From the NCBI GenBank assembly GCA_003550945.1, contig PULL01000306.1, forward strand, positions 1 to 15,424: a stretch of 15,424 bases of DNA, read 5' to 3'. The notes below the pieces were generated by a model. The model searched no databases. It was not told the origin of the DNA and worked only from the letters and a program-made list of their open reading frames with translations. Made by a program: the position numbers and the translations under genes. Source of the stretch: Thioalkalivibrio sp. (GTDB lineage Bacteria > Pseudomonadota > Gammaproteobacteria > Ectothiorhodospirales > Ectothiorhodospiraceae). Positions 6,496 to 13,642 of this stretch are shown in pieces. Position 1 is the first letter of the stretch; every line of letters begins with the position of its first letter.

Positions 6496-7758
6496 CTAAC
6501 GAATGGCATCCTGTACCGAGGCGAAGCTTCGGATCCAGGGCTGGTTGCGTTGGATCTCCGCGGGCAGCGAAGCGATGGCAATGCGCGCGGCCTCGGCATT
6601 CGGATAGCTGCCCGCGATGGCCACAAACCAGTCAGCGCCATTGCGCTCTGTGCGGAACCACGCGGTTTCCCGATCGAGCGGATGTCGATCGAGGAAGTCG
6701 CGCACCCCGCGCTCCTTTGCGAGCCCCAGGACCTGGATAGTGAACGCCGTACGCGGCTGTGCACGCACCCACTCGAGCCCGCCGCTAGCCGGAGCCGGCC
6801 TTCGCTCGACCGCGGCTGGCGCTGGTGCGGCAGTCGCGGTGTCCTCACGTGCCGCCGGCGCAGGAGGCGCCGCGTCCGCACGCGGGGTCGGCGCGGCTCT
6901 GGGTGGTGGCGGCGTGGTCGCGACCGTGGGTGTGGGTGGCGCCGCGTCCGCGCGGGGGCGAACCGCGACGGGTGGCGGAGTGGGTTCGACGCGGACGGGT
7001 TCCGACGCGATCAGCCCGGTCTCGGTCACGGCAACCGCCACAGGGGCTTGCGCCGCACGATCCAGTGCCTGTTCCTGCAAGGACCGTGCGTCGGAAACGC
7101 TGTTGGTCTCCGAGAAATGCTCCACCACGTAGCCGGCGCGCGCCGCTGCCTGCCGGTATTCGCCACGCTCGAGATCCAATCGTGCAATCGACAGTTCGGA
7201 GCGTGCGAGGCCCTCGTGCAGGTCGACCAGGTACGGAAGCGCCTCGTCGCGGTAGCGCGAGTCCGGGAACCGTGTCACGAAGACGCCGAAATCCTCGACG
7301 GTTGCGCGCGCCTTCTCGATATCCTCGAGCAGCTCCGGGCGCGACGACGCGACCCGGTGGCCCTGCTTCCAGATTCCGTATCCAGCGACGGCGTGCAGGT
7401 AATGCGCATAGTCCTTCTGCGTGAAGGAGGCATCGGTCGATACCAGTGCCCCGGTATGCCGCCGGGCGAGATGGGGTTCCTCGGCCCGAATGCAGGTGTA
7501 GGCAGTCTGCAGACGCGCGCTGGTCGACAGTGGGCCGTCCGGGAAGTGCCGGTCGAGTGTCTGCATTGCCGCGTCCGCCCCTGCGCAATCGCGACGCTCG
7601 ATGGCTTGCGAAACCTGCGCGTGAGCGGAGCGCTGATCCGGCACCGGGGTGCCGTTGGTCGCGCAGCCAGCGAGCAGGAGTCCGAGGCCCAGGACCGCGA
7701 ACAAGCCGGTCCCGCCCGCGGGCCGCCAGGGAAACCGATGCAAAGCGGTGGTGTTCAC
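6496..7758 (-). CDS. Lipoprotein: BamD-like TPR domain fused to SPOR domain
   Basis: A 420-residue protein from GTG 7758 (a TTG at 7776 would add six residues; GGTGAG lies nine bases before the GTG). The N-terminus has a basic lead, a hydrophobic core and the lipobox LLAGC (Cys-32 acylated), so it is a lipoprotein; the residue after Cys is Ala, which favours outer-membrane sorting. Residues about 45-220 match BamD/ComL: HFPDGP, TRFPDSRYRDEAL and ARLDLERGEYRQAA align with BamD's TPR repeats. Residues about 225-325 are a Pro/Ala-rich linker with a 24-residue repeat starting RADAAPP. Residues about 335-415 form a SPOR domain (FTIQVLGLAKERGV ... WFVAIAGSYPNAEAA), which binds denuded glycan strands at the septum. 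BamD alone is about 245 residues with no SPOR, so this is a fusion, likely a paralogue and not the essential BamD. Confidence 0.85.
   Translation of the reverse strand: MNTTALHRFPWRPAGGTGLFAVLGLGLLLAGCATNGTPVPDQRSAHAQVSQAIERRDCAGADAAMQTLDRHFPDGPLSTSARLQTAYTCIRAEEPHLARRHTGALVSTDASFTQKDYAHYLHAVAGYGIWKQGHRVASSRPELLEDIEKARATVEDFGVFVTRFPDSRYRDEALPYLVDLHEGLARSELSIARLDLERGEYRQAAARAGYVVEHFSETNSVSDARSLQEQALDRAAQAPVAVAVTETGLIASEPVRVEPTPPPVAVRPRADAAPPTPTVATTPPPPRAAPTPRADAAPPAPAAREDTATAAPAPAAVERRPAPASGGLEWVRAQPRTAFTIQVLGLAKERGVRDFLDRHPLDRETAWFRTERNGADWFVAIAGSYPNAEAARIAIASLPAEIQRNQPWIRSFASVQDAIR
6866..6951. repeat. 72-base tandem-like repeat inside the lipoprotein linker
   Basis: GGCGCCGCGTCCGC occurs at 6866-6879 and 6938-6951, 72 bases (24 codons) apart in the same frame, encoding the two RADAAPP copies of the Pro/Ala linker. 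This suggests growth of the linker by duplication. Confidence 0.6.
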
Positions 7759-7834
7759 CGGTGCATTCTCACCCAAATCGATGCCGTTTTCCCAGCCTTC
7801 GCCCGGCGCAACGATCCATTGGCCGCTACTCGGC

Positions 7835-9310
7835 TCAAGGCAGGCCCTTGTGTGATGCAGGCGTCGCCCGGTCCTGAGACCAGGTGCGCAGTGCCTTGAT
7901 CTGCTCCGACATGGTCTTGGAAAGCGGAACGATCCGCGACGCGCTCCAGAACAGGTCGCGTTCGTTCATCTCGCGGCCGTCCTCCCAGGCATGCACCGCG
8001 GCGGATTTCACCGCCTGCTCGATCTCCGCCCCGCTCCAGCTCCGCGTGAGTACCGCGAGGGTCTTCAGGTTGAACGCGGCCGGATCTGCACCGGCGTTGC
8101 GCAGATGGATCTGGATGATTCCGGTGCGTTCCTCCTCGGTCGGCAGATCGAGGAAGAACAGCTGGTCGAAACGGCCCTTGCGGATCACCTCGGCCGGAAG
8201 CAGCTGAATGCGGTTCGCGGTCGCGACGACGAACACCCCGGGCGGCTTTTCCTGCATCCAGGTCAGGAAGCTCGAGAAGATGTTCGGGTTGTTGCCACGA
8301 TGGCTCTCCGAGTCGTAGCCGAAACTGTTCTCCATCTCGTCGATCCAGAGCACCATCGGGGCGATCTGTTCCGCGATCTGCAGCGCGTGGTCGAACGCGT
8401 ATTCCGGAGCCCCGTAAGCTCCGGAAAGCACCAGGTTCATGTCCAGCCGCACCAGCGGCAGCGACCAGGCACTGGCGATGACCTTTGCGGCCATGCTCTT
8501 CCCACAGCCGCTTACGCCCATGAACAGGACCCCGGAAGGCGGTGGCACACGGGCATCGGCGCGTTCCCCGGAGAAGAAGCTGCGCCGGCTCAGCACCCAC
8601 TCCTTCAGGTTCTCAAGGCCTCCCACGCGATCGATGTCGACGCTGTCCGGAATGAACTTCAGGCAGGCCTCGCGCATCAGGGCCGTTGCCTTCTCGGCCC
8701 GGATCTCGGCCAGCCCCTCCTCCGTGCCCAGCTTGTTCTCCAACCCAAGGCGACGCATCAGGTGCCGGACCTCGGACAGCATCATGCCCTTCATGGAGGC
8801 GGCGGCCTGGATCAGCCACGGCTCGGGAGGTGCCGCGCTGCCACGTGCCACGAGCGTCTGCAATTCACCGAGAATCTCCTCCCCGTCAGGCGCGCCCAGC
8901 TCGGCGGTGAAGACTTCCCGAGACAGCGGCTCCGGAATCTTCCAGAGCGGGCAAGACAGGAAAATGAAGGTTCCGCCCTCGCGAAGGGACAGGTAGAGAT
9001 CGCGCAACATCCGCACGAGCTCTGGCCGTTCCTCGAACAGCAGCGGCAGATCCTTGAACAGGTAAAAGGCCTCGCGCGGCGCCGCGAGAATCGACCCCAG
9101 CGCCTCGACCGGATCATGAGGATGTCCGGGGTCCTGCCCCGGGAAGCCCCGCGTCGCGGTCCAGACGTGTACCGGACGCGTATCGCCGTAATGGGACTCC
9201 GACAATCCCGCGAGCAGGCGTTCGAGCCGATCCTCCTCGTGGCAACGCACGTAGATCAGAGGCTCCCCGCCGGTCAGGGCCTTGCCGATTCGGTCGATCA
9301 GGTTGTTCAC
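7835..9310 (-). CDS. Ycf46-like AAA+ ATPase
   Basis: A 491-residue protein with a variable N-terminal domain (1-220) and one classical AAA+ module. Visible motifs are Walker A GVSGCGKS (265-272), Walker B VLWIDE (320-325), sensor 1 in ATANR (363-367) and the arginine finger region RKGRFD (377-382). The N-terminal part, with PLIYVRCHEEDR near the start and FYLFKDLP (82-89), is the layout of cyanobacterial and plastid Ycf46. That family has no settled biochemical role; some cyanobacterial work links it to photosynthesis or CO2 use, but in a non-photosynthetic host that cannot be carried over. No protease domain or transmembrane helix is seen, so it is probably a cytoplasmic hexameric remodeller with an unknown client. 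Start GTG 9310 has a weak GGAG upstream. It follows a 62-residue membrane-protein gene and precedes the SPOR lipoprotein gene (76-base gap). Confidence 0.88.
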   Translation of the reverse strand: MNNLIDRIGKALTGGEPLIYVRCHEEDRLERLLAGLSESHYGDTRPVHVWTATRGFPGQDPGHPHDPVEALGSILAAPREAFYLFKDLPLLFEERPELVRMLRDLYLSLREGGTFIFLSCPLWKIPEPLSREVFTAELGAPDGEEILGELQTLVARGSAAPPEPWLIQAAASMKGMMLSEVRHLMRRLGLENKLGTEEGLAEIRAEKATALMREACLKFIPDSVDIDRVGGLENLKEWVLSRRSFFSGERADARVPPPSGVLFMGVSGCGKSMAAKVIASAWSLPLVRLDMNLVLSGAYGAPEYAFDHALQIAEQIAPMVLWIDEMENSFGYDSESHRGNNPNIFSSFLTWMQEKPPGVFVVATANRIQLLPAEVIRKGRFDQLFFLDLPTEEERTGIIQIHLRNAGADPAAFNLKTLAVLTRSWSGAEIEQAVKSAAVHAWEDGREMNERDLFWSASRIVPLSKTMSEQIKALRTWSQDRATPASHKGLP

Positions 9311-9374
9311 AGCGGGTGCTCCGGTCCCCGTGATGGGCGACCGGCATCGAGTCGTTCGGGGTATTGGCAGGAAC

Positions 9375-9397
9375 GGGGCCCCTGGAACAGAGGCCCC
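9375..9397 (-). terminator. Hairpin between the 62-residue gene and the AAA+ gene
   Basis: Arms GGGGCC at 9375-9380 and GGCCCC at 9392-9397, extended by a C/A mismatch and two more pairs (CT/AG), with a GGAAC loop. Only a short TTCC follows on the minus strand. It could be a weak terminator or processing site that separates expression of the small membrane protein from the ATPase. Confidence 0.4.
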
Positions 9398-9421
9398 GCG
9401 TAACCGATTTGGCTGAGCGAA

Positions 9422-9610
9422 CTAGAGGGTTGCAGTGAGGATGCCCATCCCGGCGCCACCGAGGGCACCGACGGTTCCGCACACGGACGGATGATAGGCA
9501 AGCCAGCCTGCACGCATGCCGACGGCACAGGACGAGTAAAAGGCGACGAAACCGACCGAGGCAAGAATCACGACCTGCGGCAGCATGGCGGCAGCAATGA
9601 TTGCTTCCAT
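9422..9610 (-). CDS. 62-residue two-helix membrane peptide, unknown
   Basis: A short hydrophobic protein with two likely membrane helices: residues 3-29 and 44-61, joined by the polar loop GMRAGWLAYHPSV. Cysteines at 28 and 44 flank the loop and could pair if it is periplasmic. Gly-rich packing (GALGGAGMG) in helix 2 suggests tight helix-helix contact. The ATG at 9610 has a strong GGAGG four bases upstream, which argues for a real gene. No known family comes to mind. It lies 111 bases before the Ycf46-like ATPase gene on the same strand, with a hairpin between them, and is divergent from the NYN gene. A partner or membrane anchor role for the ATPase is possible but rests only on proximity. 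Confidence 0.7.
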   Translation of the reverse strand: MEAIIAAAMLPQVVILASVGFVAFYSSCAVGMRAGWLAYHPSVCGTVGALGGAGMGILTATL

Positions 9611-9614
9611 CTTT

Positions 9615-9619
9615 CCTCC
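9615..9619 (-). promoter_or_regulatory. Shine-Dalgarno of the 62-residue gene
   Basis: The minus strand reads GGAGG here, four bases before ATG 9610. The spacing is short but the match is strong; it is the main support for this short gene. Confidence 0.7.
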
Positions 9620-9731
9620 AGAGCTCTTTGGGTGGAATGCGACGGTCGCGGGCTGTTGTGTGCCGGCGGCGGTCGCGAAGTCGAAGCCTTTTTTGATTGG
9701 TGCGAACGTTACTCCCGAAGCGCAATGCCGT

Positions 9732-9759
9732 CAAACCCCCCACCCGCATCGAGGGTTTG
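9732..9759. other. Inverted repeat in the divergent region before the NYN gene
   Basis: CAAACCC at 9732-9738 and GGGTTTG at 9753-9759, perfect 7-base arms with a 14-base loop, 50 bases before ATG 9810. It could be an operator or a leader hairpin of the NYN gene; no T-run follows. Confidence 0.35.
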
Positions 9760-9809
9760 GGGTAACCTGACGGCTTCATCCCATCCGCCCAGCACGCGGG
9801 AGCTCGCCG

Positions 9810-10628
9810 ATGCCCGACCTGCCCGAAATCCGCAACATGGCCCTTTTCTGCGACTTCGAGAACATCGCGCTGGGTGTGCGGGAAGCCAAGTATCCACAGT
9901 TCGACATTCGCCGCGTGCTGGAACGGCTGCTCCTGAAGGGCAACATCGTTGTCCGCAAAGCGTACTGCGACTGGGACCGATACAAGGAGTTCAAGGCGCC
10001 AATGCACGAGGCCGCGTTCGAGCTGATCGAGATTCCGCACGTGCGCCAGTCCGGAAAGAACTCGGCGGACATTCGCATGGTCGTGGATGCCCTCGATCTC
10101 TGCTACACGAAAGGCCACGTCGATGCCTTCGTGGTCATCAGCGGAGACTCCGATTTTTCACCGCTGGTCGCCAAGCTGCGCGAAAACAACAAGCTGGTGA
10201 TTGGCGTTGGGGTGAAGAAATCCACGTCGGACCTCCTGACCACGGCCTGCGATGAATTCATCTACTACGACGATCTGGTCCGCGAAGAGGCCCGCAAGAC
10301 GCGCAAGCCGCGCAAGACATCCAAGGCGGCCGGAAAGGAGGGTGCTTCCGGGAAGGCCGCCGAACCGGACAACGACGACCGGCGCCAGGAAGCCATGGAT
10401 CTCGTGGTCGAGACGGCCGAGGCGCTGCAGGCAGAGCGCGGCGAGGGAGAGCCAATCTGGGGCTCGATGGTCAAGCAGGCAATCAAGCGGCGCAAGCCGG
10501 GCTTCAACGAGAGCTACTACGGATTCCGGACCTTCAGCGCGTTGCTGGAGGAAGCCGAACGCGCCGGGCTGATCGGCCTGGAACGCGACCAGCGCTCCGG
10601 GGGGTACATCATTCAGCTTCAGGAGTGA
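9810..10628 (+). CDS. NYN-domain putative RNase with C-terminal LOTUS/OST-HTH domain
   Basis: A 272-residue protein. Residues 9-158 form a LabA-type NYN (PIN-like) domain. FCDFENIAL carries Asp-15, KNSADIRMVVDAL Asp-87, and SGDSDFSPLV Asp-113 and Asp-115: the acidic cluster expected to hold the metal of an endoribonuclease. A basic linker (160-185, Lys/Arg rich) follows. Residues about 193-272 fit a winged-helix LOTUS/OST-HTH domain (PIWGSMVKQAIKRRKPGF, YYGFRTFSALLEEA, GGYII), which in eukaryotes binds RNA or Vasa helicases. The combination is known from MARF1-like proteins and some bacteria; RNA is the likely substrate, but the target is unknown. ATG 9810 has GGGAG seven bases upstream. It is divergent from the small membrane-peptide gene and followed by a repeat element. 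Confidence 0.88.
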   Translation: MPDLPEIRNMALFCDFENIALGVREAKYPQFDIRRVLERLLLKGNIVVRKAYCDWDRYKEFKAPMHEAAFELIEIPHVRQSGKNSADIRMVVDALDLCYTKGHVDAFVVISGDSDFSPLVAKLRENNKLVIGVGVKKSTSDLLTTACDEFIYYDDLVREEARKTRKPRKTSKAAGKEGASGKAAEPDNDDRRQEAMDLVVETAEALQAERGEGEPIWGSMVKQAIKRRKPGFNESYYGFRTFSALLEEAERAGLIGLERDQRSGGYIIQLQE

Positions 10629-10649
10629 AAGGGAAACGGTGATTAGTCC

Positions 10650-10756
10650 GTCATCGCGAGGAGCAGCCGCGAGCGCAGCGTGGCGGGACGTGGCCATCCA
10701 TAAGGCGCTGATTTCTCAAAGCGACGTCGGGATTTCCGCGCTGCGCTCGCAATGAC
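10650..10756. repeat. Degenerate GTCATTGCGAG intergenic repeat (MITE-like)
   Basis: The ends are near-perfect inverted repeats: GTCATCGCGAG at 10650-10660 and CTCGCAATGAC at 10746-10756 (one mismatch). Inside are GGAGC and ACGTGGCCATCC on the left, and GGATTTCCGCG and CTGCGCTCG on the right, which again are roughly complementary. From memory this is the widespread 'GTCATTGCGAGGAGC...GCGACGTGGCAATC' element found between genes in many bacteria. It starts 21 bases after the NYN stop, and its right end creates a false ATG (10752) in frame with the next gene. Confidence 0.75.
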
Positions 10757-10872
10757 AACAGCATTGACCGGCATTTCCAGGGCGCACGGCTCCGCTCCCC
10801 CGATCGACGCAGCCGAACGGTCCGCGCTACTCTTCCCCGGAAAGCGGATCCGCGTCCGGAGCCGCGGCTGCC

Positions 10873-10878
10873 GGAGAG
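10873..10878 (+). promoter_or_regulatory. Shine-Dalgarno of the MuiA-like gene
   Basis: GGAGAG, five bases before ATG 10884. It fixes the start of the secreted protein and rejects the in-frame ATG at 10752, which lies inside the repeat element. Confidence 0.7.
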
Positions 10879-10883
10879 TCCTG

Positions 10884-12488
10884 ATGGCCCTTACACCCCG
10901 CCCTGGCACCATCGCGGTGCTGTTTCTGTTCGGCGCAGCGCTGCTGCCCGCCGGCCCGGTCGTCGCGGAAGGAGTATCCGAAGTCACCGTGTATCCCGAT
11001 CGCGCCAGCGTGACACGAGTGCACACGGTACCGATCGCCGCCGGCGAAGGGGTGGTCCGCATCCACCCGCTGCCGCCGGGCCTGAACCCGGCCAGCCTCC
11101 AGGTTCGGGCGGATGGACTGGAGGGGTTGACCCTGCGACACGCGGAGACCCGAGTCGTGCACGGCCGGGACTTGGCCCACCCCGAGGAACAGCAGCTGAC
11201 CGAGATGCTGCAGGCCGCACAGGACGAGCGCCGCCGACTCGCTGACGGCCGCCAGGCCCAGACATTGAAACTCGGATTCATCGAGCGCCTGACCGAGAAC
11301 GCGGGTGCGGTGGAACCGGCGCTGCCCCCGGACCAGTGGCACCGTGCCTGGGGCCTGATCGGCGATGGCGCGCTGGAGGCGCTGGAGAGGATCACGCGAA
11401 TCGACGAGGCCCTGCGCGATGTCGACTCGGAAATCAATCGCATCCAGCGGGAACTGAACGCTTTGCGGACGGACCGGAGGGACACGCTGGAAGCTGCGAT
11501 CCACTACCACGCAGCCAGCGCCGGGAGCGCCCGCGTCACCCTCGACTACGAGGTCCCCGGGGCCAGTTGGGCACCTCTGTACGAGGCCCGGCTGGATACG
11601 GCGTCAGGGCAGATGCAGTGGGTGCAGCGCGCCGAGGTGCGCCAGAATACCGGCGAGTCCTGGGTCGATGTCGTCCTGCACCTGTCCACCGCGCGGCCAG
11701 CGCTGGGAGGGCGGCTGCCTGAGTTGCAGCCCTGGTTCATCGACATCGCCCCACCCCCGCGGGCGTCGCCCCGGCGCGAAATGAGCGCGCTGGACATGAT
11801 GGCCGCGCCTGCAGCAGTCCCGGAGGTGGCAGTGCTGGAGACCACCGGTTTCACCAGCTACTACCGCGTGCCTGCGCGCGTTACCCTGCCTCCGGACAAC
11901 CGCGAGCAACGCTTTCTGCTGGCAAGCGGCGAGTTGCAGACCGAACTCTCGGCACGCGCGGTTCCCGCGCTGTCCCCGCACGCCTACCTCTTCGCGCAGA
12001 CGGTGTTCGAAGGCGATACGCCCCTGCTGCCGGGGCCGGTAAACCTGTTCCAGGACGGGCAGCTCGTTGGCCGGACCCGCGTCGCAACCCTGCCCCCGGG
12101 TGCGCCGCTAAGGCTCGCCTTCGGCGTCGATGACCGGATCGAGATCAGCCGCACGCTCGACCGCGACAGCATCGGTCGCGAGGGGCTGCTGCGTCGCCAG
12201 CAGCGTCTGGAACGCGGCTACCACATCACGGTCCACAACCGTCACGATCGTTCCCTGGCCGTCACCATACTGGATCGCATGCCGGTCGCCCGCGACGAGC
12301 GCATCAAGGTGGAGCTGACGCCGGCGACCACGAAACCCTCCGAGCGCGATGTCGACGGCCGGCTCGGCGTGCTGGCCTGGAACATCGAGCCTGCCGCCGG
12401 CACCCGCGAAGAACTGCGCTTCGGCTACACGGTCTCTTGGCCCGAGGACGTGGAAGGCATCCAGGGTCTCGATCCGGCCTGGCGCTGA
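10884..12488 (+). CDS. MuiA-family secreted protein (DUF4140/DUF4139)
   Basis: A 534-residue protein with a signal peptide (hydrophobic core AVLFLFGAALLPAG, cleavage probably after VVA at residue 28). The sequence then opens with VSEVTVYPDRASVTR, the start of the DUF4140 domain. A helical, charged segment at about 95-185 (EEQQLTEMLQAAQDERRRL and DSEINRIQRELNALRTDRR) is a coiled coil. The rest (about 190-534) is the DUF4139 beta-rich domain, with LDYEVPGASWAPLYEARL and WVDVVLHLSTARP. The family is named after Azotobacter 'mucoidy inhibitor A', but its biochemical role is unknown; it is expected in the periplasm or envelope. Length matches the family, without truncation. It stands alone: repeat DNA upstream, and 155 bases to the next gene. 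Confidence 0.88.
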   Translation: MALTPRPGTIAVLFLFGAALLPAGPVVAEGVSEVTVYPDRASVTRVHTVPIAAGEGVVRIHPLPPGLNPASLQVRADGLEGLTLRHAETRVVHGRDLAHPEEQQLTEMLQAAQDERRRLADGRQAQTLKLGFIERLTENAGAVEPALPPDQWHRAWGLIGDGALEALERITRIDEALRDVDSEINRIQRELNALRTDRRDTLEAAIHYHAASAGSARVTLDYEVPGASWAPLYEARLDTASGQMQWVQRAEVRQNTGESWVDVVLHLSTARPALGGRLPELQPWFIDIAPPPRASPRREMSALDMMAAPAAVPEVAVLETTGFTSYYRVPARVTLPPDNREQRFLLASGELQTELSARAVPALSPHAYLFAQTVFEGDTPLLPGPVNLFQDGQLVGRTRVATLPPGAPLRLAFGVDDRIEISRTLDRDSIGREGLLRRQQRLERGYHITVHNRHDRSLAVTILDRMPVARDERIKVELTPATTKPSERDVDGRLGVLAWNIEPAAGTREELRFGYTVSWPEDVEGIQGLDPAWR

Positions 12489-12543
12489 AACTCCCTCTTG
12501 GCATAACGCCGCCGCTCCAAGACCGTTGAACCGGCGCTTTCGC

Positions 12544-12549
12544 TATACT
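12544..12549 (+). promoter_or_regulatory. Possible -10 box before the small SH3-like gene
   Basis: TATACT is a good sigma-70 -10 match, 95 bases before ATG 12644. The nearest -35-like TTGAAC is only 12 bases upstream, too close, so this is a tentative call. Confidence 0.3.
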
Positions 12550-12643
12550 GATGCAAGGGGCGTGGCGGGTTGGAAACCCTATCGCTCCGGGGTCGGAACG
12601 GCGACCTTCTGATATCGATTTTCCACGGATGAGGGCAGCCCCT

Positions 12644-12928
12644 ATGACGTTCAAGGTCGGCGAACTGGTCATCATGCAGAATGCCAGCTACTACACGGAG
12701 TGGAACGGCGCTCTGGGCGTGATCGTGAGTCCGTTGGCACCCCGGACCTCGATGGACCTGGTCAGCATGAAATACCGTACCAATCCCAGCTACCGGGTGA
12801 AGGTCCTCACTCAGGACGGGATCATCGTCGATGCCCGCCCGCATCAGATCCGGCGTCTGCACGGCCCGGACGACGCGACCACGCGCGACCGCAGCCGGAG
12901 CCGCCCAAGACCGGCGGTCGTCGCTTGA
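12644..12928 (+). CDS. Small SH3/KOW-like beta-barrel protein, unknown
   Basis: A 94-residue protein. Residues 1-68 look like a small beta-barrel: FKVGELVIMQ, GALGVIVSPL and YRVKVLTQDG with IIVDARPHQIRRL are alternating strands as in KOW/SH3-like folds that bind RNA, DNA or proteins. Residues 72-94 are basic and disordered (TTRDRSRSRPRP), which suits nucleic-acid contact. I chose ATG 12644 because GAGGG lies nine bases upstream; the longer frame from 12551 adds an ordinary-looking but unsupported N-terminus. Its stop codon overlaps the TTG start of the next gene, so the two are probably translated together. No function is known to me. Confidence 0.65.
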   Translation: MTFKVGELVIMQNASYYTEWNGALGVIVSPLAPRTSMDLVSMKYRTNPSYRVKVLTQDGIIVDARPHQIRRLHGPDDATTRDRSRSRPRPAVVA

Positions 12929-13461
12929 CCCTGCTTTCCGGGACCGCGAAGCGGCGAGGCGCAGGTCGGGTTTTACTGATCGCCTCGGCTGCGGCCGTGG
13001 TCACGCTGATCTCCGCCTGCGGCGACTTTCTGCCCGGGCAGTGGGAATACCGCTGCGAACCCTCCATGCTGGTCCTGGAACGCGACCGCTGCTACGCGGC
13101 GCTGGATCTCGAAGGAACGCCGCTTGCTTTCATCCCCGAAGGCGACGGCTGGCTGTTTGCCGCGGCCTGGACCAGCGACGACTACCAGCTGATCCAGTCC
13201 ACGCTGGACATTCCCGGTCTGCGTCGCGCGGTGCGGGCCGAGGAAGGCTACTGCGCGGGTCCGATCTGCTGGACCGAGTTCACCAACGCCGAGGTGTCCA
13301 GAATCGCGGGACGTGGGGCCTTCCGCGTCGAGCTGACACGCGTGTTCTATTCCGAGGAGGGGCGGATGCGCCGTGGCACCACCGGATTCCACGTACCCTC
13401 GCGCGGGTTGCCGGAGACGCTGGAGCGCCTGCGTGGCCAAACCTCGCCCGAAACGGACTGA
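12925..13461 (+). CDS. Predicted lipoprotein, unknown function
   Basis: A 178-residue protein starting at TTG 12925, which overlaps the previous gene's TGA (TTGA). No other start gives a complete signal sequence. Basic TAKRRGAGR is followed by a hydrophobic core VLLIASAAAVVTLI and the lipobox SAC (Cys-32), so it is likely a lipoprotein. The residue after Cys is Gly, then Asp, so sorting is not certain. The mature part is beta-rich with four Cys (mature CEPS, RCYA, YCAG, ICW) that could form two disulfides. I do not recognise a family. The region is translationally coupled to the SH3-like gene; no strong Shine-Dalgarno is visible for the TTG, consistent with coupling. Confidence 0.65.
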   Translation: MTLLSGTAKRRGAGRVLLIASAAAVVTLISACGDFLPGQWEYRCEPSMLVLERDRCYAALDLEGTPLAFIPEGDGWLFAAAWTSDDYQLIQSTLDIPGLRRAVRAEEGYCAGPICWTEFTNAEVSRIAGRGAFRVELTRVFYSEEGRMRRGTTGFHVPSRGLPETLERLRGQTSPETD

Positions 13462-13545
13462 GCCGCTGAAACGACGCAGCCCGTCGGCCGTTGGAACCGG
13501 TACTCATTTGCCCTGCAATTCAGGGGGTTGAATGGGTCCCTGTCT

Positions 13546-13573
13546 TTGCGGGCAACTGGGCCGGCGTTAAGAT
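13546..13573 (+). promoter_or_regulatory. Candidate sigma-70 promoter for the TrpD2 gene
   Basis: TTGCGG (13546-13551) and TAAGAT (13568-13573) with a 16-base spacer, ending 69 bases before ATG 13643. Each hexamer matches the consensus only partly. Confidence 0.35.
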
Positions 13574-13642
13574 GCGGCCCCAGCGGCCGCGGCGGAGCCC
13601 CGGCAGGCAACCCGAGGCGCTCGTGACACCGGAGGAAAGAGC

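Noticed and set aside
6463..7899. A 478-codon plus-strand frame opposite the SPOR lipoprotein
   Set aside because: Shadow caused by high GC; the long Arg-rich run mirrors the Pro/Ala linker on the real strand.
10752..10883. A longer N-terminus for the MuiA-like protein from ATG 10752
   Set aside because: That ATG is part of the terminal inverted repeat of an intergenic element, and the signal peptide and Shine-Dalgarno both point to ATG 10884.
13472..13486. Hairpin CGACG/CGTCG after the lipoprotein gene as a terminator
   Set aside because: Only a five-base stem and no T-run follows.
13511..13533. Small inverted repeats CCCTG/CAGGG and ATTCA/TGAAT before the TrpD2 gene
   Set aside because: Five-base arms can arise by chance, and no T-run or second copy supports a terminator or operator.
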